A stretch of DNA of 64,000 nucleotides from Siphlonurus alternatus (GCA_949825025.1 OX463781.1:31704675-31768674), one strand, 5' to 3'; numbered from the stretch's first letter, positions 23,321-36,065 are shown. Program-made: numbers and translations. Notes: a model not told the origin generated them from the letters alone.

Positions 23321-23514
23321 TCCTTTTATTCTTTTATCTTTGTAAATCTAATTTAATTTCAAATCTAGTTTCATTTCTAACTTTTTTTAATATCAAATTG
23401 ATTTTGAAATCATTTCATTAGAGACTGACCTAAAAACGTCTCACTCCACATCAAACCCCATCTCAAATAAGATATTGGTATCTTATTTTTAATTTTTAAT
23501 TTCGTACATCAGAA
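22996..23514. other. AT-rich non-coding stretch with a poly-A tract
   Basis: Poly-A at about 23298-23320. No gene or other repeat recognised. Confidence 0.6.
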
Positions 23515-23712
23515 AATAAGAGATTTCTTCACCCTTGATAACTGATAAGGAGAGTTTCTTGCCGCCTTGAGCACGCCCCACACTATTACCAGCAGCAGCA
23601 ACTTTGACACCGCTGGTCGTGACACCTAGCTGTGCTGTGTCCGAGGCGCTTGTCTGGCTGTGTTCTCAACTAGAGATGTGTTCACATGGTGATTAAGATG
23701 CAATTCGTGAGC
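23515..23712. promoter_or_regulatory. Candidate cis-regulatory island with GATA word
   Basis: Balanced block containing TGATAAGG (GATA-type, 23543-23550), CAGCAGCAGC and TGACACC. No coding frame. Function inferred. Confidence 0.25.
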
Positions 23713-24829
23713 ATGGCTACTTCAAGTTCTTCTCTGTATCTAACTATAATCATATTATTTAATGCAGAATTGCAAGGTTTTTGTTACAGCATTTGAGAAA
23801 AAAACTTTGCAAATAATATATTTAATAAGGCGATTAAATAAATTATTATTAAAAATTTCAATTAATTAAAAATAAGGAATTTTTTAATGCCTTCTATTGG
23901 ATTAATAAATTAATATGCGTATTGGTCACCTAAAGTGACCCGTGTAGATGTTCCTTAACGGTAGGTTTACACTTTCTTCCGTCCAGCTGCGACTGCAAAT
24001 AAACTTCAGTAACACAAAATGTCTGGACACAATATATACAAACAATCTTCGTTCGCACTACTTTCAACGTATATTGTAAGCCATTATCAAATACTCTCTA
24101 CCCTTGCAATTGCAAATAATAATAAACTAAATAACGAGAAAACAGGTTTCTGAGTCTGCAATAAGAAGTTTACAATTTTAGATGGGTGATAAACATATAC
24201 AAAAAAATATTTATGTTCATTCTTATGACCAAAAGTTTGCTATAAATAACTCTTAGAGTGTTAAAAATCAAAACTTTTATTGATAATTTTGCTCGTAACT
24301 TATAACAAATAATGCGTGCTGGCTGTTTTACAATTTAAAAAACATCAATTTTTCTCTATTATACAGTATAAAGAATGAATTATCCAAATTATTTTTAAAG
24401 ATACCTTCTAAACAAAAAAAAGTGCATTGATTTATACTTCTCTTATTCCTATTTTTTAATTAATTTTTATATTAAATTGCCAATAAATCTAATAAATGTA
24501 ATGTTAATTTTTTTTTTCAAAGATAAATAATGTGCTTTATATTTTTTATAGTACTAAAATATTATAGAAACAACATGAAACGTATTAAAATAAATTACAT
24601 TCAAGAGTCATTCACTAATTAAATACATTTCAAATTCTATTTGAAACATAGGAAATGTAAATTTAAACTAGAGCAGTAAAATAATTAGCATTTTATTTAA
24701 ATTTGTTTATATATCATTCATAAATTTACTTTTTACATTATTATTTTACACTATAATGATATAAATGAACATAAAAAACTAACATTCATTAAATTGTAAA
24801 TAAAATTACGTTCCAATCAAATCGGACGT
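23713..24829. other. AT-rich non-coding stretch
   Basis: Nothing recognisable is seen apart from short A and T runs. Confidence 0.6.
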
Positions 24830-25025
24830 TACGAATCTATTTCCGCATGCAAATGAAAGAACTGCTGTGGCTTTCGTGACGTCACTGGTTTCCATGAGCT
24901 TCCGTTCGGTGGTTGCTGCTACTGATCAATATCACAGGGGAATATAACGATTTCCGATTGGCTACTCTTGCTCTACGCTCCGGTCTCAATCATCTTTTGT
25001 GGGCTAAGGATACGATACCAAACTT
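24830..25025. promoter_or_regulatory. Candidate cis-regulatory island with octamer and CRE
   Basis: A perfect octamer ATGCAAAT (24847-24854) lies 22 bp from a perfect CRE TGACGTCA (24877-24884), in a GC-richer block that also has CCGATTGGCTA, a CCAAT-type word in reverse. This is the second octamer-bearing island of the window (first at 3.82 kb). No coding signal. Confidence 0.35.
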
Positions 25026-25774
25026 AATGAGAGCACTCAGATCTTTATACTTCACGAGATGGCAAAGTAATTAATAATATCTATAAATCTTCAAGATATT
25101 GTATTACAGTTCAAATTTCATATTAAAAAATCAATAAATTATCATTCTTGATCACATTATTATAATAATATTTAGTTATACGACAAGCACATGATATTTC
25201 GGTATCTACCTAAAGTACCTAATATCGTAAATTTATCATATTAACAGTATTGAGATTTTATGAAATTAAATTTTAGCTTTATTGTTTTAACTATAAGGCC
25301 CAAGTTATAGCGTGGGAGAAAATTATAAACTGAATTACGCAGTGACGGTGAAGTATTAAGCTTGCATGCAAAGCTCACTGTGTATAGCCTGTACTTATTT
25401 GGCTATATTTTCCAGTGAGTTCCGTTCATGGAGCAACATCACAAAGTGAGGTCCTGGTAATAATGGCGTGCGAGAAAGACCCTTAAAGTGTGTGCTGTGT
25501 TCCTTTCAATTACATCAGAGTAGACTCATACTTAATTAATTAATTTGTGCAAGTTTAAATTAAACATGATTATAAATCAATCGAATGCAGCAAATTTTTG
25601 CTAGCACAGTTTTACCCAAAGATTTTTTTCCTGCACAGGCTTTACCAGCTTCATTTAATAATGTTATAAATGTTAAATGTAATAAGATTTGCTATATTTT
25701 TCTGTTGTTAACACATTGTTGAGGAATTATGAAGACTGTAGAGTGAAAATTAAATATTTTTATTTTTTAGGCTC
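25026..25774. other. AT-rich non-coding stretch
   Basis: Nothing recognisable is seen; a slightly more balanced patch lies at 25310-25510. Confidence 0.55.
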
Positions 25775-25934
25775 ATTGAGTGCGATTCAAGAAAAAGTTA
25801 GCTAGGTTTTTTAACCATGTTTAGCTTAACCACGTTTAACTGTACCTGTTTTATGTGTTAAACCACCTAGTTAAACGTGGTTAAGCTAAACGTGGTTAGA
25901 AACCTGGCTAGCTGCTTTGTGAATCGCGCCCATT
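25775..25934. mobile_element. Foldback MITE, GATTCAC family F4 copy 1
   Basis: A 160 bp palindrome. The termini are TGAGTGCGATTCAAG and TGGGCGCGATTCACAAAG (right end, reverse complement), each followed by TAGC(T/C)AGGTTT and then ACC(A/T)(C/T)GTTTAGCTTAACCACG. A second copy is at 53.54 kb. It is non-coding and non-autonomous. The termini resemble the outer ends of the 60.8-62.1 kb composite. Confidence 0.85.
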
Positions 25935-26689
25935 ATGATTTACACTATCCGTGTTAAAAAAAAATTCTAAAAGCATTTATTAATATTTTGTAATGATTAA
26001 TAACGTCGCCACTTAAACTATATTTGATAATTTATTATATTCATTCATCTTTTATTTATTTCTCTGTCTCTCTCCATCTTTCTCACTTTATTTTTGAAAA
26101 GTAATATTTTAATTTTTTTTTATTTTTAATAATTCCAACATTTTTTACATTAATATGTTTACGTATTGATGCTTTTATATAACTCTTTTTATCCTAAACT
26201 AGTGGTGGCCTGAGATTATGGCTTGAAGCTTAAATTGGATATTTCAAATTTTAAATTATAAATGTATATATCCGTGTGTCATTTCAAAATTTAATATAAC
26301 TTTTTACATCAAATTTATTTTCTATCAGAAACTTTTTTATTTTTACGCATGCGCGGAGATGTCAGCTGGCTACGTAAGAAGAGATCAGGACCTACATGAT
26401 TATTATGTTAATCTCGCCAATGTTAATTACTTCCATCGTGTCATATTTAAATTTAGATTAAACTAAGAAGCTTATTTATAAAAATAAATTTGTAAACCTA
26501 CTACAGAAAAAGAGAGAAACTGTTTCTTAAGCCCCTTAAATTTATGCAACTTCTTCTACATTTGTGTCAACAAAAAAGCCTATTCTCCAGGATACTTTCC
26601 TTAAAATTCTTTTATATATTATATTTTTTTTTTCTTTTTTTTTTTCTTTTTTTTAAACTGTTTCATTCACAAAACAAGGGCAATAAATT
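25935..26689. other. AT-rich non-coding stretch
   Basis: Nothing recognisable is seen; poly-T-rich at 26625-26655. Confidence 0.6.
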
Positions 26690-26995
26690 TGCATTACTAT
26701 GCTAATAATCTTGCTGGTAAGACGACAATTATGTGCGGCGGTCACCTCCTTCAGTACGCTCGGCCAGACAGCCGCGAACAATGACGACCAACTTGAGATA
26801 CAACAACTTCCCCACTTGACAAAGGGCCAGCAGAACTTAGTTCGCATGAAGCAAGAATTCCCAAGTCTAGCCGAGACGTTAATCTCCGCTCCTCGCTAGA
26901 TGGTTCTTGCTCGCATTCTTCATTCCATTGCAAATTAACAAAGTTACTGTACATTGAACGGCTGCTGCTGCTGCGCCCTTGTAATATATTTATAA
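26690..26995. promoter_or_regulatory. Candidate cis-regulatory island, open on both strands
   Basis: A 300 bp balanced block that is open in one plus and two minus frames for 64-82 codons. None shows a family signature and they overlap antisense, so composition rather than coding is the likely cause. Confidence 0.25.
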
Positions 26996-28335
26996 TCATA
27001 ATTAATATTAGCTGTTCACTAAGAAACTTGGTCTTACACGTCTATTGTGCAAAGTTACAGTATATTAATAACCAACTTGAAATACATATTTAGATTTAAA
27101 TAACTATCCAATCAACTAATAATTACAATATTATATAGTATAAGTCTATGTACGTGATTTTCCAAAAATAATTCAGAAGTTTACACTTGAATACTTCACT
27201 TCATTAAAATTATTAATTAATAAATTTACCTCTGTTTTTCTATGAGAGTTTTCATTTGTGTAAATATATCATTATTATAACAGGCAAGCAAGTAGCTTCG
27301 AATTTATGACAAATATATTATGACTTTTGCAGAGGGTGTTTGCACGTAAAGATTACGTTCTCATCGCATATTTACGACTGGTGTAGTATTTCGTCTAGGG
27401 TGAGATCACGTGCTCTCGTGGTCAGGAAATTGTCACAGAGCTGTCACACTGTCTGCACTCCCCCCCCCCCCCCCCCCCAGCCTTGCTATTACGTGCATCC
27501 GCGTCGAGCGACACCGTGGGGCAAGTTCCTGCCTCTCTCTCTCCCTCCTCTCCCTCTCTCATGCATACTCACTATTTATAAGACACCCTAATAAGACACT
27601 CAATATAAAATAGTACTTAATGAAAAGTAGTACAGTAAAATTCATTAAAATGATAGAACAATTATAAGTTTTACTGTGTATTTAACTTATATTATTTATG
27701 GTAGCAGAAAAAGATTCAAGTTCATTGGTAAAGTTACTTACCTCTAGAATTTAGGCTTTTTTCCGCTAAAATGTCAATATGCTTAAAATATTTTTCAGTT
27801 TATATTATTAGGACTCTTCAGCCCACCACTTTGCAACGTCATGAGTACATTCTTGACTGCAACCTTCCTTCCACCTCCCATAAAAATTTTACTATAGGAA
27901 GGGCGCGTAATGTCAGTCAAGTGGTATTTTATGTTTTGTTTAGCAATTCAAATAAATTATTTATATGAAAGTCACAAGCAAGGCTAAAGTTTTTTTAAAA
28001 AAAAAGCATTCATCACTTGATTAGAATATTAGACTGACTATTGAATGACTAGCTCAGCTGTTTGTAGCAAAAATCTATCACGCTTCTTGTTCACTTACTT
28101 GAGGTAAAACTACAAAAAATGGTATATATATAGATGGAGTCAATAAACCACGATTCCCACTCTAAAATCAATATTACATTGACTCTCATGCCCATACATG
28201 TAAGAAATACATAGACAGAGAGAAAATTTTTGTTTTTATCGAATGGGATGGTATACTACAAAGTTTTGGGGTTAGTTAATATTAGTGTTTGACGCGAAAT
28301 TAAATCGTTGTTTCGGAAGTTTCTAGTTTCCTACT
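26996..28335. other. Mostly AT-rich stretch with C run and CT-rich patch
   Basis: A C run occupies about 27460-27478 and a CT-rich patch 27530-27560, inside a GC-richer block (27390-27560). Open frames there translate the C run as proline. The rest is AT-rich and featureless. Confidence 0.5.
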
Positions 28336-28339
28336 AGCT

Positions 28340-28645
28340 TCTATCTGAGCGTGTGATTTATGTGGCGGCCGGCGCTTCATCTCGTTCGCCGCCACTCAGC
28401 AACAATCGTCGGCACGCGGGGGCGGGGCTCACAGTGGCCGATAAATCAGACCGGAGTCCAGAGATGTCCGTGCTGGCGTGAGTCAGACCGCCACACGCAC
28501 CGCCGAGCGAGGGTAATGCCGCGGTCCACTGCTCCCCCCCCTCCCTCTCTCTCTCTTTCTTTCTCTCTCTGCCTCTCTCTCATCTCTCTCTCTCTCTTTG
28601 CCATACTCTCTCCTCTCTCGCCCTCCACCCTCTCTCCTAACACTT
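28340..28645. promoter_or_regulatory. Candidate regulatory island: paired Exd/Hox-like sites beside a CT/GAGA tract
   Basis: TGATTTAT occurs at 28354-28361 on the plus strand and again as ATAAATCA at 28441-28448 on the minus strand. They lie within a GC-rich block (GGCGGCCGGCGC, GCGGGGGCGGGGC) of about 180 bp. A long CT tract (about 28537-28645, GAGA on the other strand) follows. TGATTTAT is the preferred PBC/posterior-Hox composite site and GAGA tracts are common in Hox-locus response elements. That this is such an element is inference. Open frames on both strands (28360-28650) are composition artefacts. Confidence 0.35.
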
Positions 28646-28854
28646 CATAAACGTTTTATCTTCTTGCGCCAACAACTTCATGAACAATTACTTTCTTAAG
28701 AAATAACTCTTCACTATATTGGACCAACACATGAGCAACGTATTGTTAAAAGTATATAATATTATAACGTGTACATATCTTCCTTCACTGATTTTTTTTA
28801 AAGCAGTACTATTTTTTTCTTATTTAATTAAATTTTTATTATCGATTGGTAAAA

Positions 28855-29020
<166 letters not shown>

Positions 29021-29435
29021 AAAGTAACGGAAGCTTAAAACTTTTAGTTAAAAGTTTAAAAGATAAATTTATAAAAAAATATATATTTAAAATATTTTTG
29101 TTCTACTAATTAATTGTAGCTAGAAAAGTTTGTAATTGTTATAAAAAAATAATAATAATAAAATAAAGTTACAAATTTATGTGTCTCACAAATTATTACC
29201 TTCCTGCACTACAATGTAAGCGCGGGCTACTAAACGTATATTTTAATGTAAGTTCAACTGCCAGCACCAATTTGATATTCTTCCTTGTAGGCCACGGGGT
29301 GGGTGGCTCGCGTGCAGCACCGCACACGTTTGCTTCGTCTTTATTTGATTAGCCACTCGTCGTTTCTTTCCGTGTGCGTTTGTTTCACGATTTCCACCTT
29401 CCTAAAACTTCTTGCACTAAAGCACCGTCCAGAAT
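29021..29435. other. AT-rich stretch with a short GC-richer block
   Basis: GC-richer sequence (CACGGGGTGGGTGGCTCGCG) lies around 29290-29345. No gene or repeat recognised. Confidence 0.5.
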
Positions 29436-29440
29436 AGTCA

Positions 29441-29502
29441 GAATCGGAATCGGAAATATTAAATTTTCTGATTGGTCCAGAGCTTTTCCGATCCGATTCC
29501 GA
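29441..29502. repeat. Short inverted repeat of GAATCGGAATCGGAAA type
   Basis: GAATCGGAATCGGAAA pairs with TTTTCCGATCCGATTCC about 30 bp downstream. Probably the core of a small decayed foldback element; no second copy found here. Confidence 0.55.
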
Positions 29503-29640
29503 AGCAATTATAGACAGGGCTTAAACACTCCATGGAAATCCAGTCATCCATCCATGAAGGAGGATTCACGTGCATGTAATATATGGCATTGCAAGTTTAA
29601 TATTTAAAAATATGGAAAATATAGAAAACCTGGTATTGGC

Positions 29641-29968
29641 ACACAATAGAGTATTGTCCTCAATTTTTTTTATTGCAAAAATGGATAGAGGGTGCAAAGT
29701 TTTGATACCCTTATTTTTTTCAGATTTTTTAGAGCCCGGGAACTATTTTTAAAAAATTATTGAAAGTCCTTTTCGTGACGTCACGAGACGCCGCTCCTTA
29801 AGAAAAAGATAGGACTTGCCGCCGCGTGACGTCACAAAAAGGGCTTTCAATAATTTTTTAAAAATAGTTCCAGGTCTCAAAAAAATCTGAAAAAAATCAG
29901 GATAGCATAACTTTGCACCCTCTATCCATTTCTGCAATAAAAAAATTGAGGACAATACTCCATTATGC
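29641..29968. mobile_element. Foldback MITE, family F1 copy 2
   Basis: Palindrome with outer arms GTATTGTCCTCAATTTTTTT, GGATAGAGGGTGCAAAG and inner arms CAGATTTTTTAGAGCCCGGG / AACTATTTTTAAAAAATTAT then TGAAAG. The loop side holds GTGACGTCACG twice. It shares its inner arms with the copies at 4.2 and 40.4 kb and the ATTGCAAAAATGGATAGAGG part with the 4.2 kb copy. No coding capacity. Minus-strand frame 29749-30057 is an artefact of it. Confidence 0.9.
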
Positions 29969-31104
29969 AACTTTTTTGTTATCAATTCAATCATTAACAT
30001 AATTTCATTCTTTTTAAGTGTAACCTGCAAATAATCATATTGCAATTTAATTTTCATTTAAATTTATTCTTCATTCACTTGTCATAGAAGCATAAAATAT
30101 AAATTATGATGTCAATAATATAAACATAATTGGATAGCATCTAATAAAATTTAATATGCACTCGAATCTACCATAAAAGTGAAACTAGACCGAAGTAATG
30201 AAACTTGAAACACTAAGAAGTACGACTTCAAAACTTCAATTAATTAACTAGCAGTATCAAGTTATCAAGATTTGGGGGAAGAAACAATCCACACACCTTT
30301 TGAAGCGAGAAATATAAGAATTTAAAATACTGGTAAAATAAAATCTGGAAACATTTGTAATTGGAGCCAACTTATTTAAGTGAAAAATAAATGCAAAATT
30401 TAACTTTAAATTTTTCTAAACAATGTAGATCGATCTCGCCTAGGGGTGTGGAGTCAAAAGAATAAAAAAGTCATTGGTAATGTGCTGGGACCCAAGCAAG
30501 ATCAAGTTTAATAAAATGTAAACAGTAACCATAGAACTAAAAACAAAAATGTATTTATTTAATGTAAATGTAGCTGCAAAGGGACTTGGAGAAGATCCAG
30601 CTTGGATATGTACATATATATATATATGCCAACTGAAGACGACCACAGCTTAGAATCACACTTTTGGAAATCAAGAAGTCCATGGGGCTTTCTATAGCAT
30701 GTTGGTTATCACCTGAAATAATATTTTACTATCCTATACAGATAATTCAAAACGATATATTAATATCTATGACAATAATAAGAATAATTATTCAATCCTG
30801 CATATAAATTAAAAATTAGAATTAATTAAAGCTATCTACAAAAACGAATCATATTTTTTTTATCAAACCTTAATAAAAAAAACGCTCTATTTTTAATGAA
30901 ACATGCAGCTTCTTGATTGTTAATTCAACTTTTTATTTAATAAAGCTTAATACAAAGTTGCATAAATCAGTAAGTTTAATTAATTTACTGTTACGTTGCA
31001 AGACAAATCTGATGAAAATTGTTTTATGATAACAAGAATTGATTATTATACTATTACTCATCAACAAGATCCATGAACCATAACAATTTCATTTAGATAA
31101 AAGT
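29969..31104. other. AT-rich non-coding stretch
   Basis: Nothing recognisable is seen. Confidence 0.6.
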
Positions 31105-31345
31105 TTTAATCCTTTCTCTACTGGAGAGGTGTCGGCGTAATTTACCTTCGTCCCCGCCAGCCAGCAGTGATAGATTCGAGCCATTTGCTTCATCCCTCCC
31201 CACTTATGGCAACTAATCGCCACCGCCACAACTTTTGGCTCGGTCTCGGCTCTGGCACAACTTTTGTTGATTGCGCGACTTTTTGCCGCTGACCAACAGT
31301 AAAAAAAAAAAAAAAAACTCTGACTTACCGAAACGGCTTTCCACT
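31105..31345. promoter_or_regulatory. Candidate cis-regulatory island
   Basis: Balanced block with two AC(A)ACTTTTG repeats (31239-31275 region) and CGCCACCGCCACAAC. The 120-codon minus frame (31089-31451) spans a poly-A tract read as poly-phenylalanine and has no family match. Regulatory call is from composition only. Confidence 0.2.
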
Positions 31346-33117
31346 TCTCGAGGTAAAGTAATTTAACGTTTCCTTTTAATTTAACATTTTCTCTTTGTTG
31401 TAGATTATTCTGTTGGTTAAAGTATAGTAATAAAAATGTTACGCTCAACAACCTACTGAGTAATCCGATTTTTAATATCTAGTATGCGCAGTATAAAAGG
31501 GGTTAAAAAACATATTTTTTTTATATGTATATAAAACTGTTTTAATAGTTTAAGATTCATTTCTTAAATAATCATCTTTAATATTCTATGAATATAAAAC
31601 ATTTTACAGTATTTTTAATTTGGCCTAGTTTCACAATAATTGTATATGCACTATATAAAAATTGCTAACGAAGAAATATTTCCATTTAATGACATGTTTA
31701 TACGACTTGTAAAACATTACAATAGAATCTTTATTAAGCAAAAGAAAATTATTATTATTTTTATTAAAAAAAAATGACAGCACAATTTAAAAATTAAAAT
31801 TTCTAATTTTCTTTTAATACTATATAAACTAGAGCAATATTAAGGTGTATTGAACTTATGATGTTATACGGTAAGGAAATGAAACTTCATAATGACAATT
31901 CTAAAAATAAAGTCACAACTAAAAAAGATGCGTGTGCTGAGGCAATAAAATGGTTATATATACAAAATTTCTTACAGCCGTTTGAAGCTATCTTGGTGTA
32001 ATTTTGTGAACAGAACGTTTCATATTTTACATCTTAATTCTTGTGATTAGTGTGACGTCACACGTAAGGTCCGTGAGCTGCCGTACCTGTTGTGAATCAC
32101 CAGGTGACAAAAGCGTAAAAAAGTAATTAACCTGCAAGTCACCTGCGAGTAAACCTTCTTGATCTCATTACAGTCATTAACTGTGACTTGTAGAACAGGG
32201 AAGTATTAAGAGTACTTTCGTGCATACTTAATGCTATAAAATGCCATTAAATATTAACTATATTTACCATGAAGTAATTATTTTTAATAAATTGTACTTT
32301 TTAGAGTGTTTCTTTTCTATGCATAATTGCAAAATATAAATATTCATAATTTTTTTTTTTTTTTTAGTTTTTTCGTTTTTTTTTTTTTTTTTTTTGTACT
32401 TTTACACAATTTTTGTGATATTTTAAAATTTATATGTTAAAAATAATCAAGTAATGTATCATTACTAGGAATATTATTAATGTAAGCACAATGGATTTTC
32501 AAGAGTTGTCACATTGTGAGCATGCTCCGGGGTATTTAAGCATACAATGATGGTTTCAACATCCCGTAGTGAAATTTTACCACACTCTAAACTTGTTGCC
32601 TATATATGATAGACAAAGCTAAAATTTATGAGATCTCTTTCAATATTTGAAACAACTATACATTTTTCAGGTTTGAGCATTTATTTTCTTCCGGTTAAAG
32701 GTTAAAAAAAATGGTAAAACTATGTTTTGTATTGTACTTAATAATTTTAAATTTTTATCCGATAAGGGAAGACTGGGAATCTTTACTAGTCTGTTTTCAA
32801 AATATGATCATCATGATTACACAAATTTTAAATGAAGTAATTTTTCCCTGTAGCTGTGGGAAGTATTTTTTTTTTTTTTTTTTCATTTAGATATTAAATT
32901 GAACGAAATTTTATCATACATCGTTTCAAAGTTGGCATATTACGAGTCAACGATCATAGTGGAGTAGCACCATGATTCCCCCTCTGCTGCTCTGGGCACT
33001 ACTTTGAACCAACAACAAATTTATTATCTTTAATTTATGGAAGCATTGATTTTTTTGCTAAAATTAATGTAAATTATTTCGACTGAAAATAAGCTTTCGT
33101 TGATATTTACTCCTTGA
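31346..33117. other. AT-rich non-coding stretch with poly-T tracts
   Basis: A TATA-like TATAAAAGG (31492-31500) has no other promoter support. Poly-T lies at about 32349-32396 and 32867-32883. A balanced patch (32050-32165) has GTGACGTCAC and two CACCTG-type E-boxes. No gene. Confidence 0.5.
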
Positions 33118-33119
33118 AT

Positions 33120-33214
<95 letters not shown>

Positions 33215-33227
33215 TTTTTTTTTTTTT
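33118..33227. repeat. (TTTA)n microsatellite ending in poly-T
   Basis: About 25 TTTA units then a T run. Confidence 0.95.
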
Positions 33228-33539
33228 ACATTTCATTGCTATTGGTACCACAATTAGCTCGTTCGCTTTATTGCCTATGGGCTTTATTTCTTTCAATTAC
33301 CATTGCAGTAACATTGTGGCGTGGAGACCTCAAGGCTGCAAACAGCAAATTTATAACTGTTCTAGTGTACAGTACGTGGAGAGGAGCTGTTTATCTCGTT
33401 AACTGGTCTGTAAATTCAAGTGTAGGTACTGCTTACATTGTACACAGCAAACGATAATTTATATATGCATACATTTAGTGAGACTTGTCATGCCTTGCAA
33501 ATACTTTAAATTAATAATTTAAGGAAGTAATACTTCAAT
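33228..33539. other. Non-coding stretch, slightly GC-richer
   Basis: A 73-codon plus frame (33236-33457) begins right after the poly-T. Its translation is hydrophobic but matches no family I know, so it is not called a gene. Confidence 0.35.
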
Positions 33540-33725
33540 TTTATAATATAATATTTTATTTTCTCTTTCGTGGACAAAAGACAATAATATATATAATATT
33601 ATGTTGCATACATTATAGTCAGAATTCAATGAAACCTTGAAAAATATTTGCTGAGCAGTCCATCCACTGAGGTGTTCATTCAAAATATACATCAAAGTAT
33701 GAAACATACAAATAATATCAAATAA
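33540..33725 (-). mobile_element. LINE-like 3' tail, family A copy 2
   Basis: On the minus strand it reads GAATGAACACCTCAGTGGAT GGACTGCTCAGC and ends CCACGAAAGAGAAAATAAAA. Both blocks match the copy at 4.65-4.91 kb in the same order. Diverged and without coding capacity. Confidence 0.6.
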
Positions 33726-33749
33726 AATACTTGAGTAATAATAATAAAG

Positions 33750-34060
33750 TTAATAATTTTATTTCAATACTGGTTTTACGAGTCAACATTGATCACGTCA
33801 TATAATATATTAAAATTAACATCTCAGATACTGTCGATAACATATATTTACACATAAAAAACACAGTTCAATTTTCTGCATAAAATTACAATTATTTAAT
33901 ACATGCATACTAAGTTTCATTAAGGCAAAGTTCAGAGAGTTCATTTGAAAAAAACATTTTAATGAAGTAAGATACAGTGTTTTCTTTCTAAAAGAGAAGA
34001 CTTATGGTTTATTATAACAGTTTTCTCCTTATTTTTTGTTTTATAAGCATGATTTTGATA
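33750..34060 (-). mobile_element. LINE-like 3' tail, family B copy 2
   Basis: The minus strand reads TGACGTGATCAATGTTGACT then CGTAAAACCAGTATTGAAAT followed by an AATAAT tail. It matches the 5.64-5.99 kb copy in order and orientation, including the TTTTCTCCTTAT block near 34020. Confidence 0.5.
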
Positions 34061-36050
34061 TTCATACAATTCAGGATGTTTCCTTTTAAACAATGTACAA
34101 CTTAATATATACATAGAGGGTAATATTAGCATATTATTTTTTGTTTAAATGTGACACACAAGATTCTCCCTTTTTGAATCTTATTAATAATAAATAAAAA
34201 TTATACTTGCTACTCAAATTAGTCTCTCGAGAAGCACTAACATAACATACTGTAACGCGAGAGGTTCTTGTATCCAAGAGTCGCGAGCTCTCCATTATTT
34301 CAGTTGACGCCGAGAGTGCAACACCAACAATGTTAATACTTGTGAAGAGGAAGTGGGTCGCACATTCAGGAACAATGCAGCAAAAATAGAGCATTGTCAG
34401 GATTCTTTCATACCCTAGAGTGCAGTTGTACTTGAGTATAGTACTTGAAAAACTACATAAAACTCTTTTAGCATAATACATTATTTCAGATTTTTTTATT
34501 TAAAAGGTTTGCAATGATTTGGATACAGTTTTTGTATGCTGTTTTATTCTAAGGCGCTCAACAATATAAAAAGAGCTTAGAGATAAACCGCAAGTTAGAA
34601 AGCATTACCATATCTTGCATGTTTCTTCATATTCTCTCTCGTGCACCAAAGATGTGTGAAAACCAATGTATACACGTACGATAAATATATTGCAATGTTT
34701 TTCAACCTTTTCGATCACAACCACTAACTTATGTTATGCTTACGTTTTAAATCTAAATTATTTTTATTCATGAGAATAAATAAATTTATTAATTAATAAT
34801 AGATGAAGGGAAATTTCATTAACTTAGTTATTAGGAAAACGATATTTTAGGAAAGCGTTGTTTTTATGTCAGTGAGCATTATAGAATTTATATTAAATTA
34901 GATTATTAAATTTTATTACAATGTAATTTTGAACTTTAATTAAAATTTCAATGTTTGGAAACACGTTGACTTAATGTGACAAACATATTACATAAAATAA
35001 TATTAAATTTTTTCTCTAGTATTGAATGTTTGTAAGCGATAAGTGTAATACCTTGGAAATGAATAACAAAAACTAAAAAGTACTTATTCCATACAACGCA
35101 TATAGATAGACTTACAAAGCAAACATCACGAACTCTCATCATGATAAATAATGGTGCAGCTGTGTGTAATGACAAAATTCCATTTGCAGAGACTGGTTTA
35201 TATATCTTATCATGCATGCAAGCTTGCATGTTCCCAGGCTCTACCGTGTTTCAAGCATGAAGCTATTACAACACACACCCGAACATTGCGATATCAATCT
35301 GAACGCACTGTAGATCGAATTTTCCGGCACTGGGGGACAACATAAGTCCTTGTATAATCATACGTGAGAATTGCGAGAACCATTCTGTATTGTTTTCCAT
35401 TGATGGGTGTATTATAAATTTTCCCCCCTCACTCTCCTTCTTATCCAAACGGAAATACAATACATTCTTTGAAGCTTCAAGAAGGAACTTTGGAAACCTT
35501 AATAATTAAGATGGTTCGTGTCAATAGATAATTTAAACACTCCATAAACAGAGGTTATGATTGATAGAGCTAATAAACTTGGAACCCATAGACTCTGCAT
35601 GGATAATTTCTAGTTTGCTGCTCCCATAGATTTCCTCTAGATGGAATTCAATGCTCACTAATGGCATTAAAATAACATGGTCACAAGTCCTACAATTTAA
35701 AATTAAGGTACAGTTCGAATCCTCAGCTCTATAGCAGATAAAGGGTCCAAATTTTATTGTCACTGTAAGGCAACCACCTCAGTCGTATGGTGTGTGTTTA
35801 TTTGTGCGCAGCAGATTGTAGAAAGGGCAACACAACAGCCACCAGAAAATCACTTTGGCTGCTTGCCCAACGATGCTGCAAGAGCTGCATTATTCTTCCA
35901 TTTAACTCGCCATCAGCAAAAACGAAGAAGAGCACGGTGAAATGTTCTGAAACTTACCATCATTTGTTTCCTGTATTTGTAAAAGACTTTTGTAAACGTA
36001 TGTTACAAGACAACCGCTGTTTGTTTTTCTATCGATTCAAACTTTTATAT
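34061..36050. other. Non-coding stretch with two balanced patches
   Basis: Patches at about 34235-34430 (CGCGAGAGGTTC, GAGTCGCGAGCTC) and 35200-35460 are GC-richer than the rest and could be regulatory. A perfect 16 bp palindrome CATGCAAGCTTGCATG lies at 35215-35230. No coding family in any frame. Confidence 0.4.
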
Positions 36051-36065
36051 ATAAATATATATATG

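Noticed and set aside
31089..31451. 120-codon minus frame
   Set aside because: It reads a poly-A tract as poly-Phe and matches no family.
31492..31500. TATAAAAGG as a promoter
   Set aside because: Same reasons: no initiator or transcript feature follows.
35712..35722. AGTTCGAATCC as a tRNA T-arm
   Set aside because: No A-box, anticodon arm or acceptor stem can be drawn around it.
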